This document shows positions 1-10,172 of a DNA stretch of 64,000 bases, piece by piece. Each line of letters starts with the position of its first letter. The first letter of the stretch is position 1. The stretch lies in contig JAHEND010000001.1 in NCBI GenBank assembly GCA_024643325.1, positions 124,001-188,000 of the forward strand, given 5' to 3'. The stretch comes from Sediminicola sp. Lineage in GTDB: Bacteria > Bacteroidota > Bacteroidia > Flavobacteriales > Flavobacteriaceae. The notes below the pieces were generated by a model. It was not told the origin of the DNA. It did no database searches and worked only from the letters and a program-made list of their open reading frames with translations. The position numbers and the translations under genes were made by a program.

Positions 1-2126
1 TTCATGAGCTTGTAAGTAATATTCGCAGATTCTAAGTTTGGAAAAATCAAGGTATTTACTTTTTTTCCTGCCAATTTAGAGAATGGGAATTTCTCTTGGT
101 GTAATACTTTGTTCAGGGCAAAATCCATTTGCACCTCCCCGTCTGCTATTAAGTCTGGACTCTCCGTATGTAAAATACGCACTGCCTGTTTTACCTTGTT
201 TGCATTTGGATGTGAAGAAGAACCAAAGTTAGCGTAAGAAAGTAAGGCTGTGACAGATTCAAATCCAAAAGTCTTAGCTACATTGGCCGTCATTTGAGCA
301 GTCTCTGCTATGGTTTCTGCAGAAGGATCTATATTAATGGAGGTATCTGACAAGAACATTGGTCCTCGTTCAGTAATCATAATATTAGTCGTAGCTACGC
401 GTTTTACGTTGTTGGCCCTACCAATAACCTCTAGAATTGGTTTTACTACCGTGGGATAAGCCCTTGAATAACCGGAAATCATTCCGTCTGCATCTCCCAT
501 TAGCACCATCATAGCACTAAAATAATTACGCTCACGCATTTTTATTTCGGCTTGGTATTGCGTTACTCCTGTCCTTCTTCTTTGCTCCCAATAAGAAGTT
601 GCATAGGCATTTCGCTGAGCACGGGTTGCATTATCTGTGGGGTCAATAATCTCTACATCTGCTTCAAATTCAATTTCAGCTTTTAATTCCTCTATAATGG
701 TTTTATTTCCCAAAAGAATTGGAATAGCTATTCCTTCATCATAGACAATTTGAGCTGCTTTTAGAACGTCTAAATGATCTGCTTCTGCAAAGACAATTTT
801 CTTAGCGTTCATCTTAGCTCTGGTGTGAAGCAAACGCACAATTTTGTTGTCATTCCCTGAGCGTTGCATAAGCGCCTCTTTATACTTATCCCAATCTTCT
901 ATAGGCTCTTTAGCCACACCACTCTCCATAGCTGCCTTAGCAATTGCAGGGGGAATCTCTGAAATAAGCCTTGGGTCAAATGGTTTAGGAATAATATATT
1001 CCCTACTAAAAGCCAATCTGGTTTCCCCATAAGCAATATTCACTTGCTCTGGAACAGGTTCTTTAGCCAAATCTGCCAAAGCTTTCACTGCAGCCATTTT
1101 CATAGCCTCATTAATTTTTGTCGCTCGAACATCTAAGGCGCCTCTAAATATAAAAGGAAAACCCAAAACATTGTTTACTTGGTTTGGATGGTCTGAACGA
1201 CCAGTAGCCATAATAATATCTTTTCTGGTGTCCATAGCCAAGTCATACGCAATCTCAGGATCTGGATTGGCCATGGCAAAAACAATGGGATTGTCTGCCA
1301 TAGAAGTAAGCATAGATGGAGTTACAATGTCTGCAATAGAAAGTCCCACAAAAACATCTGCGTTTACCATTGCCTCATCCAAAGTGTCTATTTTTCTTGC
1401 GGTAGCAAACTCCTCTTTTTCTGAAGACAAATTAGGCCTGTCTTTTCTAATCACCCCTTTACTGTCTAACATGACAATATTTTCTGCTTTTGCGCCAAAA
1501 GCCTTGTATAGCTTAGTACAAGAAACCGCTGCAGCACCTGCTCCACTAATCACAATACGCACTTTTTCAATAGACTTCTCCGCTAAATCTAACGCATTTA
1601 AAAGTGCTGCTGCAGAAATAATAGCTGTTCCATGTTGGTCGTCATGCATGACAGGAATATCTAACTCCTCTTTTAATCTTCTTTCAATTTCAAAAGCTTC
1701 TGGAGCTTTAATATCTTCTAGGTTAATTCCTCCAAAAGTAGGCGCAATGGTTTTAACAGTTTGAATAAAGGTCTCTATGTCCTTAGTATCCAATTCTATA
1801 TCTATACTATCTATGTCTGCAAAAATCTTGAAAAGCAAACACTTTCCCTCCATCACTGGTTTTGAAGCCATAGGACCTATGTCTCCCAATCCTAATACCG
1901 CTGTTCCATTAGTTATTACAGCCACCAGGTTACCCTTGGCAGTGTACTTATAAACATTATCAGGGTTTTTCTCTATTTCAAGGCAGGGAGATGCAACTCC
2001 AGGAGAATAAGCTAAAGCCAGATCTCTTTGCGTAGCGTATGGTTTAGTAGGAACAATCTTAATCTTTCCAGGCTGAGGTTTGGCATGATATACCAATGCT
2101 TCTCTCCTAATTTTCTGTTTGCTCAT
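1..2126 (-). CDS. maeB: NADP-dependent malic enzyme with C-terminal phosphotransacetylase-like domain (3' end cut by window)
   Basis: Oxidative decarboxylation of malate to pyruvate and CO2 with reduction of NADP, in the cytoplasm. I translated the minus strand from the ATG at 2126 ([14 protein letters not shown]). The N-terminal malic domain shows [17 protein letters not shown] near residue 78, an HDDQHGTA motif, and the nucleotide-binding [12 protein letters not shown] near residue 190. From about residue 430 the sequence changes to the phosphate acetyltransferase-like domain typical of the large (about 760 aa) MaeB class, which is thought to be regulatory. About 708 residues lie in the window, so roughly 50 at the C terminus are missing. 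The gene has its own -7 box. The next gene, a symporter, is read the same way but separated by a hairpin. Confidence 0.95.
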   Translation of the reverse strand, partial: MSKQKIRREALVYHAKPQPGKIKIVPTKPYATQRDLALAYSPGVASPCLEIEKNPDNVYKYTAKGNLVAVITNGTAVLGLGDIGPMASKPVMEGKCLLFKIFADIDSIDIELDTKDIETFIQTVKTIAPTFGGINLEDIKAPEAFEIERRLKEELDIPVMHDDQHGTAIISAAALLNALDLAEKSIEKVRIVISGAGAAAVSCTKLYKAFGAKAENIVMLDSKGVIRKDRPNLSSEKEEFATARKIDTLDEAMVNADVFVGLSIADIVTPSMLTSMADNPIVFAMANPDPEIAYDLAMDTRKDIIMATGRSDHPNQVNNVLGFPFIFRGALDVRATKINEAMKMAAVKALADLAKEPVPEQVNIAYGETRLAFSREYIIPKPFDPRLISEIPPAIAKAAMESGVAKEPIEDWDKYKEALMQRSGNDNKIVRLLHTRAKMNAKKIVFAEADHLDVLKAAQIVYDEGIAIPILLGNKTIIEELKAEIEFEADVEIIDPTDNATRAQRNAYATSYWEQRRRTGVTQYQAEIKMRERNYFSAMMVLMGDADGMISGYSRAYPTVVKPILEVIGRANNVKRVATTNIMITERGPMFLSDTSINIDPSAETIAETAQMTANVAKTFGFESVTALLSYANFGSSSHPNANKVKQAVRILHTESPDLIADGEVQMDFALNKVLHQEKFPFSKLAGKKVNTLIFPNLESANITYKLM

Positions 2127-2144
2127 TATTACTTATTTATAATA

Positions 2145-2152
2145 CAAAGGTA
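2145..2152 (-). promoter_or_regulatory. Bacteroidota -7 promoter box for maeB
   Basis: The minus strand reads TACCTTTG, a full match to TAnnTTTG, 18 bases upstream of the malic enzyme ATG. I see no TTG at the -33 spacing, so the call rests on the -7 box and its position. Confidence 0.5.
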
Positions 2153-2179
2153 AGGGTATTATTTATGAAATTTAACTGT

Positions 2180-2214
2180 AAAAGGATGCAACTTATGACA
2201 AATTGCACCCTTTT
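2180..2214 (-). terminator. Probable terminator hairpin after the sodium:solute symporter
   Basis: On the minus strand AAAAGGGTGCAA and TTGCATCCTTTT can form a 12-bp stem with one G-U pair and an 11-base loop. On the plus strand the same position is a mismatch, which favours minus-strand function. It lies 22 bases past the symporter stop and ends in four U residues, with no longer U-tract. Confidence 0.4.
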
Positions 2215-2236
2215 AAATTTTCAGGAAAATCTAAAT

Positions 2237-3952
2237 TTACCAGAAAAAACCAACTAAAATTGTGGTGATAATCAGTAAAATTATAGAGAGTATCCTGTAG
2301 TTTTTAAACCAAGGCATTGCCTCAAGTTCAATAGTTTCAGCAGTGTATATGGATTTTTTATAAGTGTAATCTGCCACTTTTTGTGCCTCTGGTAATCCAG
2401 TAGCTAGACTCACTACCACATGAACAAAAATTGCAATCATGAATAATAAATTGGCCTTTGCCAAGAAATGAAATTCATTCAACGAAGGCACTAAATCTAT
2501 CGAGGCCGAAACAATCATAAAAATAGCAAATGCACCTCCTGCCATAAGACTGGCAAAAGCACCATGGGCATTGGCGCGTTTCCAAAATAAACCCAATACA
2601 AATGCAGCAACCACAGGAGGTGATGTAAAGGCAATCACCAATTGTAAGTAGCCCCATAAAGAATCACTTACTTTCTCAATAAAAGGCACCCAGGCAGAAG
2701 CTAAGACTACAAGTACTAGAGTCGCTATTTGACCTACCCTAACCAATTGCTTAGAGGTGAGCTCTGGTTTAAACTGCTTCACAAAATCCATTGTGATTAA
2801 GGTAGAAGCTGAGTTAAAGGTAGCAGAAACACTAGACATCATGGCTGCCAACAAACCAGCTACAACCAATCCTAAAATACCTGTTGGTAATAATTTAAAT
2901 AAAAGCACTGGATAAGTCAGGTTAGGACAATCGGATAAATTGGTACAAATACCGTCGGCTACAGGATAATTTAATGAAGAAATATCTAAATCATTAAAAA
3001 GTAACAACGCCAATACTCCAGGCACAATCATGATGAAAATTACGGGTAACTTTAAAAGACCTGCAAATAAAGCCCCCCATCTTCCGTGGTTGAGGTTTTT
3101 AGCTCCCAATACCCTTTGAACCATAAACTGATTGTTGGCCCAAAAATAAAATCCCAATAAGGGCACTCCTGTGAGCAATCCCCACCATGGCATAAAATCG
3201 TCATTATTAGGACGCACTAAACTAAATACCTCGCCACTATTGGCAGGTATAAACTTACCCTCTGCCAAGCGGTTGCCAAAATTGACTTCACCGGCAGCAA
3301 GCATATTGTCTAGTTTAGACATCATGGTATCCCAACCACCTCCCAGTTCTTCGAAAGCAAAGAAAGTCAATAAGCAAGATCCTATAATTAAAAGAACTGC
3401 CTGAATAACCTCCGTTTGAATTACAGAGTTTAAACCACCTGGAATGGTATAAGCCGCGGCTGCAACAGCCAGTATAATGATAATAATGGTGGAACTCACC
3501 TCTGGAAATAACAACTTCAGAACGATACTACCCACATACAAACCAGCAGCAGTGTCTACCATTACATTTCCAAGAATCGTAATAAATGAAAAATAATACC
3601 TGGACTTTTTATCGTATCTGCGTTCTAAAAATTCGGGCATGGTGTACACACCCGATCTAAGATAAAATGGCAAAAAGAATATGGCAAAGAAAATAAGTAC
3701 TACCACTGCATACCATTCATAATTGTACACATTTATATTGGTCTGAAAAGCATCAGAAGCCAAACCTACCAAAGTAGAACTAGAAATATTGGCAGAAAAT
3801 AATGCGATACCTACAATAGGCCATGTCATGGTTCTACCCCCAAGAAAGTAGTCCTCGGAACTACTGCGTTTAGATTTAGAGATTCCATAAATTACTATTC
3901 CTAAAAGATATATTAGTATTACAGCAATATCTATCGTAGCTAATCCATTCAT
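2237..3952 (-). CDS. Sodium:solute symporter (SSS/SGLT family)
   Basis: Inner-membrane Na+-coupled uptake carrier of 571 aa, the usual size of SGLT-like members. About 13-14 hydrophobic helices run from the N-terminal helix (residues 5-25) to the last one at the C terminus. Family marks include EDYFLGGRTMTWPIVG with a following serine-rich helix near residues 35-60, and GGLNSVIQTEVIQA near residue 170, which matches the SGLT signature region. The closest known relatives carry sugars, but related flavobacterial proteins are annotated only as sodium/glucose or sodium/solute symporters, so the substrate is open. The gene stands alone between maeB and queG, with 145 bases upstream that hold no clear promoter box. 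Confidence 0.88.
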   Translation of the reverse strand: MNGLATIDIAVILIYLLGIVIYGISKSKRSSSEDYFLGGRTMTWPIVGIALFSANISSSTLVGLASDAFQTNINVYNYEWYAVVVLIFFAIFFLPFYLRSGVYTMPEFLERRYDKKSRYYFSFITILGNVMVDTAAGLYVGSIVLKLLFPEVSSTIIIIILAVAAAAYTIPGGLNSVIQTEVIQAVLLIIGSCLLTFFAFEELGGGWDTMMSKLDNMLAAGEVNFGNRLAEGKFIPANSGEVFSLVRPNNDDFMPWWGLLTGVPLLGFYFWANNQFMVQRVLGAKNLNHGRWGALFAGLLKLPVIFIMIVPGVLALLLFNDLDISSLNYPVADGICTNLSDCPNLTYPVLLFKLLPTGILGLVVAGLLAAMMSSVSATFNSASTLITMDFVKQFKPELTSKQLVRVGQIATLVLVVLASAWVPFIEKVSDSLWGYLQLVIAFTSPPVVAAFVLGLFWKRANAHGAFASLMAGGAFAIFMIVSASIDLVPSLNEFHFLAKANLLFMIAIFVHVVVSLATGLPEAQKVADYTYKKSIYTAETIELEAMPWFKNYRILSIILLIITTILVGFFW

Positions 3953-4097
3953 AAGATTTGATTATTTTTAAAAATACAAAGCCAGTAAGCTTTTTTGTTT
4001 ATTGATTGGTTGAATTCCAAATATATTAAGAAAATGTTAATTCTGTGAGATAAAATCTTGTTTGTAACAAAAAGACCCACCCAATAAAATTAAAAAA

Positions 4098-5033
4098 TCA
4101 TTGATTCCTTAAAAAGGCAATATTGCGTTTAAAACCTTCATACTTAGTTCTTTTTACAGCAGACTTCTTAAAAATTTGCGAAAATACCTCTTGGGTAATT
4201 TCATCCCAATCGTGTTTGGTATTTTCTAAAAGTCTGGTATTTGGCTGAAATAACGGTTCGCTATGTGCTTTTGAAAAACGGTTCCATGGGCAAACGTCCT
4301 GGCAAATATCACAGCCAAATACCCAATCTTGAAATTGACCAGAAAACTCTTTTGGAATGGCCTCTTTTAATTCAATAGTAAAATATGAAATGCACTTAGA
4401 GCCGTCTACCTCATAAGGAGTAATAGCCTTAGTAGGACAGGCGTCTATACAAGCAGTACAACTGCCGCAGTGATCTGAGCTAATAGGGTCTTGAGGCAGA
4501 TCTATATCTAGAACCAGTTCTGCTATAAAATAAAATGACCCCACCTTTTGGGTCAATAAATTACTGTTTTTACCAATCCATCCCAGACCGCTTTTTGCAG
4601 CCCAAGCTTTTTCTAAAATCGGGGCGGAATCTACAAAAGCACTTCCTTCAATTTGGCCCAATTGAGCCGACACACGATCCATTAAAACCTTTAATTTATC
4701 CTTAATTACGTAATGGTAGTCCTGTCCATATGCATACTTGGCTATTTGATACGAATCAGAAGCCTGTTTTTGTTCCGGAAAGTAGTTATACAAAAGACTC
4801 ACCACTGATTTGGCTCCAGGGACCAACTTGGTGGGATCCAATCGCTTGTCAAAGTGGTTTTCCATATAACCCATCTTTCCTTGCTTGGATTCTTTAAGCC
4901 ACTTTTCTAAACGAGGGGCCTCTTCTTCTAAGAAGCCTGCTGAAGAGATCCCACAAGAAATAAACCCAAGATTTGCTGCTTCTCGCTTAATAAGCTGCGC
5001 GTTATCTTGTTGTATATGATCTGAGTTAGTCAT
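4098..5033 (-). CDS. queG: Epoxyqueuosine reductase QueG
   Basis: Reduces epoxyqueuosine to queuosine in the wobble position of GUN-anticodon tRNAs, using a cobalamin cofactor and two [4Fe-4S] clusters. At 311 aa it is a normal short QueG. The catalytic-acid region [13 protein letters not shown] lies near residues 132-144. The ferredoxin-type clusters are [12 protein letters not shown] (about 188-199) and [10 protein letters not shown] (about 241-250). An ATG start is used. It lies 59 bases downstream of ruvB on the same strand, so the two are probably co-transcribed, an arrangement without an obvious functional link. The assignment is secure because the cluster spacing and active-site segment are specific to the family. 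Confidence 0.95.
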   Translation of the reverse strand: MTNSDHIQQDNAQLIKREAANLGFISCGISSAGFLEEEAPRLEKWLKESKQGKMGYMENHFDKRLDPTKLVPGAKSVVSLLYNYFPEQKQASDSYQIAKYAYGQDYHYVIKDKLKVLMDRVSAQLGQIEGSAFVDSAPILEKAWAAKSGLGWIGKNSNLLTQKVGSFYFIAELVLDIDLPQDPISSDHCGSCTACIDACPTKAITPYEVDGSKCISYFTIELKEAIPKEFSGQFQDWVFGCDICQDVCPWNRFSKAHSEPLFQPNTRLLENTKHDWDEITQEVFSQIFKKSAVKRTKYEGFKRNIAFLRNQ

Positions 5034-5092
5034 TTAACTGGTAGGTAATAAAATCTGTTTTAAAAACACAATTACACAGACTAAAATTCCCA

Positions 5093-6115
5093 CTAAAACA
5101 AGCCGCCTTGTTCCGGTGCCTTGGTTCGTCCTAAGTGTGCATAAGCTTCTGAGGTTACCTCCCTTCCTCTTGGAGTACGCATAATAAAACCTTGCTGAAT
5201 TAGAAAAGGCTCGTAAACCTCCTCAATGGTCTCCGCACTTTCTGAAACTGCCGTTGCTAAAGTGGTAATTCCAACAGGACCCCCTTTGAATTTATCTATT
5301 AGGGTGGTGAGTATTTTATTGTCCATCTCATCCAATCCGTGCGCGTCTACGTGAAGTGCTCCAAGGCCAAATTGGGCAATTTCTAAGTCTATTTTCCCAT
5401 TCCCTTTAATCTGAGCAAAATCTCTTACCCTTCTAAGTAATGCATTACAAATTCTAGGAGTTCCCCTACTCCTTCCTGCAATTTCAATGGCAGCTTCATT
5501 TGTAATAGGTACCTTCAATATTTCTGCTGAGCGGGTAACGATAGTGGAGAGTAATTCCGTAGAATAATACTGAAGGCGGCTTTGAATACCAAAACGAGCG
5601 CGCATGGGTGCGGTGAGCAAACCCGAGCGCGTGGTAGCGCCAATTAGAGTAAAAGGATTTAAATGAATCTGTACAGAACGGGCATTTGGACCGCTCTCAA
5701 TCATAATATCAATCTTATAATCTTCCATAGCAGAATACAGATATTCTTCTACTATAGGACTTAAGCGGTGTATTTCATCTATAAAAAGTACATCTCTTGC
5801 TTCTAAATTGGTCAATAAACCGGCTAAATCACCAGGTTTATCTAAGACAGGCCCAGAGGTGATTTTAATCCCTACTCCAAGTTCATTAGCAAGTATATGG
5901 GCTAAGGTTGTTTTTCCTAGTCCTGGAGGGCCGTGAAAAAGGGTGTGGTCTAAAGCTTCTTCTCTTAAATTTGCCGCCTTAACAAAAATACTTAAATTCT
6001 CAAGCACCTGTTCTTGACCAGTAAAATCATTAAAACTCAGTGGTCTCAAAGCCTTTTCAATGTCAAGAGATTCTGGCGTTAGATGATCAGATGTAGGATC
6101 TAAGTGTTCATTCAT
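5093..6115 (-). CDS. ruvB: Holliday junction branch-migration ATPase RuvB
   Basis: Hexameric AAA+ motor that, with RuvA, drives branch migration of Holliday junctions during recombination and repair. The 340-aa product has Walker [11 protein letters not shown] near residues 60-70, Walker [11 protein letters not shown] near 109-118, sensor motif GATTRSGLL, and an arginine-finger region [10 protein letters not shown]-terminal winged-helix domain ends in [17 protein letters not shown]. Length and all motifs are canonical. ruvA and ruvC are not in the window, which is common in Bacteroidota where ruv genes are scattered. It probably leads an operon with queG. Confidence 0.97.
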   Translation of the reverse strand: MNEHLDPTSDHLTPESLDIEKALRPLSFNDFTGQEQVLENLSIFVKAANLREEALDHTLFHGPPGLGKTTLAHILANELGVGIKITSGPVLDKPGDLAGLLTNLEARDVLFIDEIHRLSPIVEEYLYSAMEDYKIDIMIESGPNARSVQIHLNPFTLIGATTRSGLLTAPMRARFGIQSRLQYYSTELLSTIVTRSAEILKVPITNEAAIEIAGRSRGTPRICNALLRRVRDFAQIKGNGKIDLEIAQFGLGALHVDAHGLDEMDNKILTTLIDKFKGGPVGITTLATAVSESAETIEEVYEPFLIQQGFIMRTPRGREVTSEAYAHLGRTKAPEQGGLF

Positions 6116-6217
6116 AAGGTCTAAATAAGTCTAAATATCTAATTAAAATTAGCAAGCCAGTGCTTAATTTATATTCATCACTTGTAAAGATAAGATTTAA
6201 AAAGCAGTGACAACGGC

Positions 6218-7066
6218 CTATTTTAAAAGCTTTTTTCTCATCATGGATGTTCCAGAAAATTCTAGCAAGTCAATTCTTGGTGTACCATAAAGATCTAATT
6301 GACTTTCCTCTTTAGAAAAATAGGTTAGATGAGATAAAATATGAAGGTCTAATTTAGATTTTCCTGAAGCGTGCACACTGGCCTCATCAATCGAAAGGTC
6401 CATAGCATCTAATACGGAGGCACCGTCAAAAGAAGCCGTTAAAAAAGCTAGAGTACCACCCCACTTTAAAGAAGCCTTATCCTGCATATTCAGTTGTGCA
6501 GTATTGGAAACATCTCCAAAGATAATTGCAGTAGAGCGATCTGTCATTTGCATCGCAAAAGAACTAAAAGATCCATTAATATTGACAAAAGATTTTTCAT
6601 CACTAGACACACTAAAACTTGGAACTGTCCCAGCAACAGCTACAGTGGCATTACCAGAAAGGGAAAGCTGTGTTTTTTTAAAACGTGGGTCCAATGTAAG
6701 CCCCAATTCACCGGAAGAAACAACAACTCTATCCAAAGTTGGTGTATATAAAGTAATATCTAACTGTTTACTCGCCGTGATTTGATAATAGGTGCTAATG
6801 TATAAAACCCTATCAGTAACCTTAAATTTAAATACAGGAGGCAGGTTGTCGTCTGCAATCATAGACACCCCTGTGGTGTCTGAAGCTACTATATTTAACT
6901 TGAGATCATTGTCCAAGACTATCGCATTAAATGCCTCTAAGGGGGCATTATAAGGGGCCACAATTCTATTGCCTTTAATCTTAGGCAATTTTTGTGCCTG
7001 TACATTAGTAAAACTAATAAAAGATAAAAGGATAAATGAGGTGTATAAACGAGCAAATTGCTTCAT
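6218..7066 (-). CDS. Exported GIN-domain (DUF2807-like) protein of unknown function
   Basis: 282 aa with an N-terminal signal peptide (hydrophobic residues about 7-24, cut near VQA-QK). The mature part is a series of short beta-strand repeats rich in Ser, Val, Leu and Asp, opening with a segment like YNAPLEAFNAIVLDNDLKLNI, which resembles the start of DUF2807 'putative auto-transporter adhesin head, GIN' domains. Such domains are predicted to form a right-handed beta-helix. No catalytic motif is visible. It lies between the cytochrome oxidase operon's terminator and ruvB, so it is probably transcribed alone. The family call is from the sequence pattern; the function is unknown. Confidence 0.75.
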   Translation of the reverse strand: MKQFARLYTSFILLSFISFTNVQAQKLPKIKGNRIVAPYNAPLEAFNAIVLDNDLKLNIVASDTTGVSMIADDNLPPVFKFKVTDRVLYISTYYQITASKQLDITLYTPTLDRVVVSSGELGLTLDPRFKKTQLSLSGNATVAVAGTVPSFSVSSDEKSFVNINGSFSSFAMQMTDRSTAIIFGDVSNTAQLNMQDKASLKWGGTLAFLTASFDGASVLDAMDLSIDEASVHASGKSKLDLHILSHLTYFSKEESQLDLYGTPRIDLLEFSGTSMMRKKLLK

Positions 7067-7150
7067 AAAAAAGGGCTATTAATAGTGATATTTTACTGCA
7101 GTAAATTAATAAAAAATGAGTGAAATAAACAGAAATACGATTATAGAATC

Positions 7151-7180
7151 AAAAAAAAGCCCCAACTAGATGTTAGGGCT
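7151..7180 (-). terminator. Rho-independent terminator of the act-cta respiratory operon
   Basis: The minus strand forms AGCCC(T)AAC / GTT(G)GGGCT around a five-base loop, followed by eight T residues (7158-7151). It sits 49 bases past the ctaD stop codon. Confidence 0.85.
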
Positions 7181-7228
7181 TTGTTATTTAAACAGTAATG
7201 CTAAAAAATTTTAGTGGTAATAGTAAGC

Positions 7229-9049
7229 TTAATGATGTAATTGCTCTTCGTCAGGACCCATAGGTACTGTTTGAGGCACAAAATCTTGCTCAGGTATCAC
7301 ATAGTTACCTTCCTTATCTGTTTTGGAATAATCATATGCCCAACGATGAACTTCTGGAATAGCACCTGGCCAGTTTCCATGAATATGCTCCACAGGAGTT
7401 GTCCATTCTAAGGTATTGGATTTCCATGGGTTTTGTTCTGCTTTCTTACCGTAGAACATACTACTGATAAAATTATAGACAAAAACCAATTGTGCAGCAG
7501 CAGTAATGATTGCGAATACTGTAATCAATACTTGAACATTGGTTAGTTCGTCGAACATTGGAAAAGCAGTGTTCTCATAGTATCTTCTTGGAACTCCAGC
7601 CATTCCAACGAAGTGCATTGGAAAGAATACGCCGTAGGCACCTACTGCAGTGACCCAGAAATGTACATACCCTAAATTCTTATTCATCATTCTACCAAAC
7701 ATCTTAGGGAACCAATGATACACCCCAGCAAATAATCCGTAAAGTGCAGAAATTCCCATTACGAGGTGGAAATGCGCTACTACAAAGTACGTATCGTGTA
7801 CGTTAATATCCAAAGTAGAATCTCCCAAGATAATACCTGTTAAACCACCTGTAATAAAGGTAGACACCAAGCCAATTGAAAATAACATGCCAGGGTTTAA
7901 TTGCAAATTACCTTTCCAAAGAGTCGTAATGTAGTTAAAGGCTTTAACCGCAGAAGGAATCGCAATTAAAAGCGTTGTAAATGTAAACACAGAACCTAAG
8001 AATGGGTTCATACCTGAAACGAACATGTGGTGACCCCATACTATTGTTGACAAGAAGGCAATCGCAATAATTGAGGTTACCATCGCTCTATATCCAAATA
8101 TTGGTTTACGTGCGTTGGTAGACATTACTTCTGAGGTAATCCCTAATGCAGGCAATAATACAATATAAACCTCCGGGTGACCTAAGAACCAAAAAAGGTG
8201 CTCATAAAGTACCGGTGAACCTCCTTGGTAATGTAATACCTCTCCTTGAATAAAAATATCAGATAAGAAGAAAGAAGTACCAAAACTTCTGTCCATGATA
8301 AGTAGTAAGGCGGCAGAAAATAATACAGGGAATGAAATAACACCAATAATAGCTGTTACAAAAAACGCCCATATAGTTAAAGGCAAACGTGTCATGGACA
8401 TTCCTTTTGTTCTTAGGTTAATGACCGTAACAATATAGTTAAGAGAACCTAATAATGAAGAAGCAATAAAGATGGCCATAGATACCAACCACAAAGTCAT
8501 TCCCATTCCAGAACCGGGCTGGGCCATTGGAAGGGCACTTAAAGGTGGGTACACCGTCCATCCTGCTGCAGCTGGTCCAGCCTCTACAAAAAGAGACATA
8601 ATCATGATAAATGAAGAAAGGAAGAATAACCAGTAAGATACCATGTTCAAAAACCCTGAAGCCATATCTCTAGCACCAATTTGCAATGGTATAAGTAAAT
8701 TAGAGAAGGTACCACTTAGACCTGCAGTCAATACAAAGAAAACCATGATGGTTCCGTGAATGGTCACCAATGCCAAGTAAATGTCAGCATCCATGACACC
8801 ATCTGGAGCCCATTTTCCTAGTAAAGCCTCAAATACAGGAAAGCTTTGTCCAGGCCATGCAATTTGCATTCTGAATAAAAGAGACATAGCAATTCCTATG
8901 AAACCCATAATAAGCCCTGTGATTAAATACTGCTTAGCGATCATCTTGTGATCTTGGCTAAAGATATATTTAGTTACAAAGGTTTCTTTATGATGATGCC
9001 CATGATCTTCGTGATGATCCTCTGAATGTGCGTGTGCGTTTGCAGACAT
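7229..9049 (-). CDS. ctaD: Cytochrome c oxidase subunit I
   Basis: Catalytic heme-copper subunit of an A-type oxidase in the inner membrane; it reduces O2 to water and pumps protons. The 606-aa protein has about 12 helices. Visible active-site motifs are HPEVYIVLLPALG (CuB histidine and cross-linked tyrosine), the histidine pair in WGHHMFVSG, and DTYFVVAHFHLVMG with the heme ligands. The N-terminal 25 residues are unusually rich in His, Asp and Glu (HAHSEDHHEDHGHHH), and the chain ends EEQLHH; neither is a catalytic element. It is the last gene of the operon, 40 bases after ctaC and followed by a strong terminator. Confidence 0.97.
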   Translation of the reverse strand: MSANAHAHSEDHHEDHGHHHKETFVTKYIFSQDHKMIAKQYLITGLIMGFIGIAMSLLFRMQIAWPGQSFPVFEALLGKWAPDGVMDADIYLALVTIHGTIMVFFVLTAGLSGTFSNLLIPLQIGARDMASGFLNMVSYWLFFLSSFIMIMSLFVEAGPAAAGWTVYPPLSALPMAQPGSGMGMTLWLVSMAIFIASSLLGSLNYIVTVINLRTKGMSMTRLPLTIWAFFVTAIIGVISFPVLFSAALLLIMDRSFGTSFFLSDIFIQGEVLHYQGGSPVLYEHLFWFLGHPEVYIVLLPALGITSEVMSTNARKPIFGYRAMVTSIIAIAFLSTIVWGHHMFVSGMNPFLGSVFTFTTLLIAIPSAVKAFNYITTLWKGNLQLNPGMLFSIGLVSTFITGGLTGIILGDSTLDINVHDTYFVVAHFHLVMGISALYGLFAGVYHWFPKMFGRMMNKNLGYVHFWVTAVGAYGVFFPMHFVGMAGVPRRYYENTAFPMFDELTNVQVLITVFAIITAAAQLVFVYNFISSMFYGKKAEQNPWKSNTLEWTTPVEHIHGNWPGAIPEVHRWAYDYSKTDKEGNYVIPEQDFVPQTVPMGPDEEQLHH

Positions 9050-9089
9050 ATCTGTAATTTTATTTTTTATTAAGCTATTTTTTATTAAT

Positions 9090-10145
9090 CTAGTTGGATA
9101 CTACTGTTTGAGCAAAAGTTTTTTGTTCGGCCATCCAGGCGTCATATTCTTCTTGAGTCTCCACAATAATTTTCATTTGCATATTGTAATGAGATTTTCC
9201 ACAAATTTTATTACACAATAAAATGTAATCAAATTCCCAAGGATCAGAATTAGGCTCGCCATTTAAGGCACGTTCTGCCCTGATGGTATTAGTACGCTTT
9301 ACCTTTTCCATAACATCTGGATCCTGTCTCATCTCCTCAGTCGTGTAAATAGGGGTATATGAAAACTGAGTAATCATTCCAGGAACACAATTCATTTGAG
9401 CTCTAAAGTGTGGCATATAGGCGGAGTGCAATACATCTTGAGAACGCATTTTAAAATTTACTTTTCTACCTACAGGTAAATGAAGTTCTTTCACAATCAC
9501 GTCATCTGAAGCATAGCTATCCGATGTATCTAAACCTAAGACATTGACATTATCAATATCTATTAAACGAACGTTAGCTTCTCCAAGTACATTGTCTTCT
9601 CCTGCATAACGAGCCGTCCAATTAAATTGTTGGGCGTATAATTCAACCACTATAGGGTCATCTTGATCATTAACATCCATAATGTTCACCCAGCTATATA
9701 ATCCCCAAAGAATTAAACCAGCTAATACCACTACAGGAATCATAGTCCAAATAACCTCTAATTTATTATTGTCTGCATAGTATAATGCTTTCTGACCTTT
9801 TCTTCCTCTGTATTTGTAAGCAAAATAATGCAGTAATGCTTGTGTGATGGTTTGAACAATAAAAATGATCACAAAAGAAACCAACATTAAATTATCATAA
9901 TCTGCGCCGTGTGCAGAAGCCGCTTTTGGCAATAAGATTTTGGTGTACTTGTAAAAACTAAAGATGGTTATTCCGTAGATAAACACCAAGAAAACAAACA
10001 TAAGGTAACCGTTATACTTATTATCGTTGTCGTTGGCAATCTGAGAAGAATCCTTCTTAATTTGAGACAACTCAAATATTTTGGTCATCTGCCATATGGC
10101 TATGGCTACTAAGACTAATACTCCTATGGTTAAAAATGCTGTCAT
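9090..10145 (-). CDS. ctaC: Cytochrome c oxidase subunit II
   Basis: Carries the CuA centre that accepts electrons from cytochrome c or directly from alternative complex III, and passes them to subunit I. The 351-aa protein has four hydrophobic segments (about residues 1-20, 45-65, 85-110 and 130-150), two more than the classical subunit, then a cupredoxin domain outside the membrane. The CuA ligands are visible: a His in DVLHSAYMPHF, and the C-x3-C-x3-H-x2-M set in CNKICGKSHYNMQM near the C terminus. No C-terminal cytochrome c domain is present. It lies between actF and ctaD with short gaps, consistent with one transcript. Confidence 0.95.
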   Translation of the reverse strand: MTAFLTIGVLVLVAIAIWQMTKIFELSQIKKDSSQIANDNDNKYNGYLMFVFLVFIYGITIFSFYKYTKILLPKAASAHGADYDNLMLVSFVIIFIVQTITQALLHYFAYKYRGRKGQKALYYADNNKLEVIWTMIPVVVLAGLILWGLYSWVNIMDVNDQDDPIVVELYAQQFNWTARYAGEDNVLGEANVRLIDIDNVNVLGLDTSDSYASDDVIVKELHLPVGRKVNFKMRSQDVLHSAYMPHFRAQMNCVPGMITQFSYTPIYTTEEMRQDPDVMEKVKRTNTIRAERALNGEPNSDPWEFDYILLCNKICGKSHYNMQMKIIVETQEEYDAWMAEQKTFAQTVVSN

Positions 10146-10172
10146 TTTAATATGCTGTTTACGTAAATAATA

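Noticed and set aside
1171-1764. 197-codon plus-strand open frame opposite the malic enzyme
   Set aside because: Malic-enzyme motifs on the minus strand are continuous through here; the plus frame has no recognisable family.
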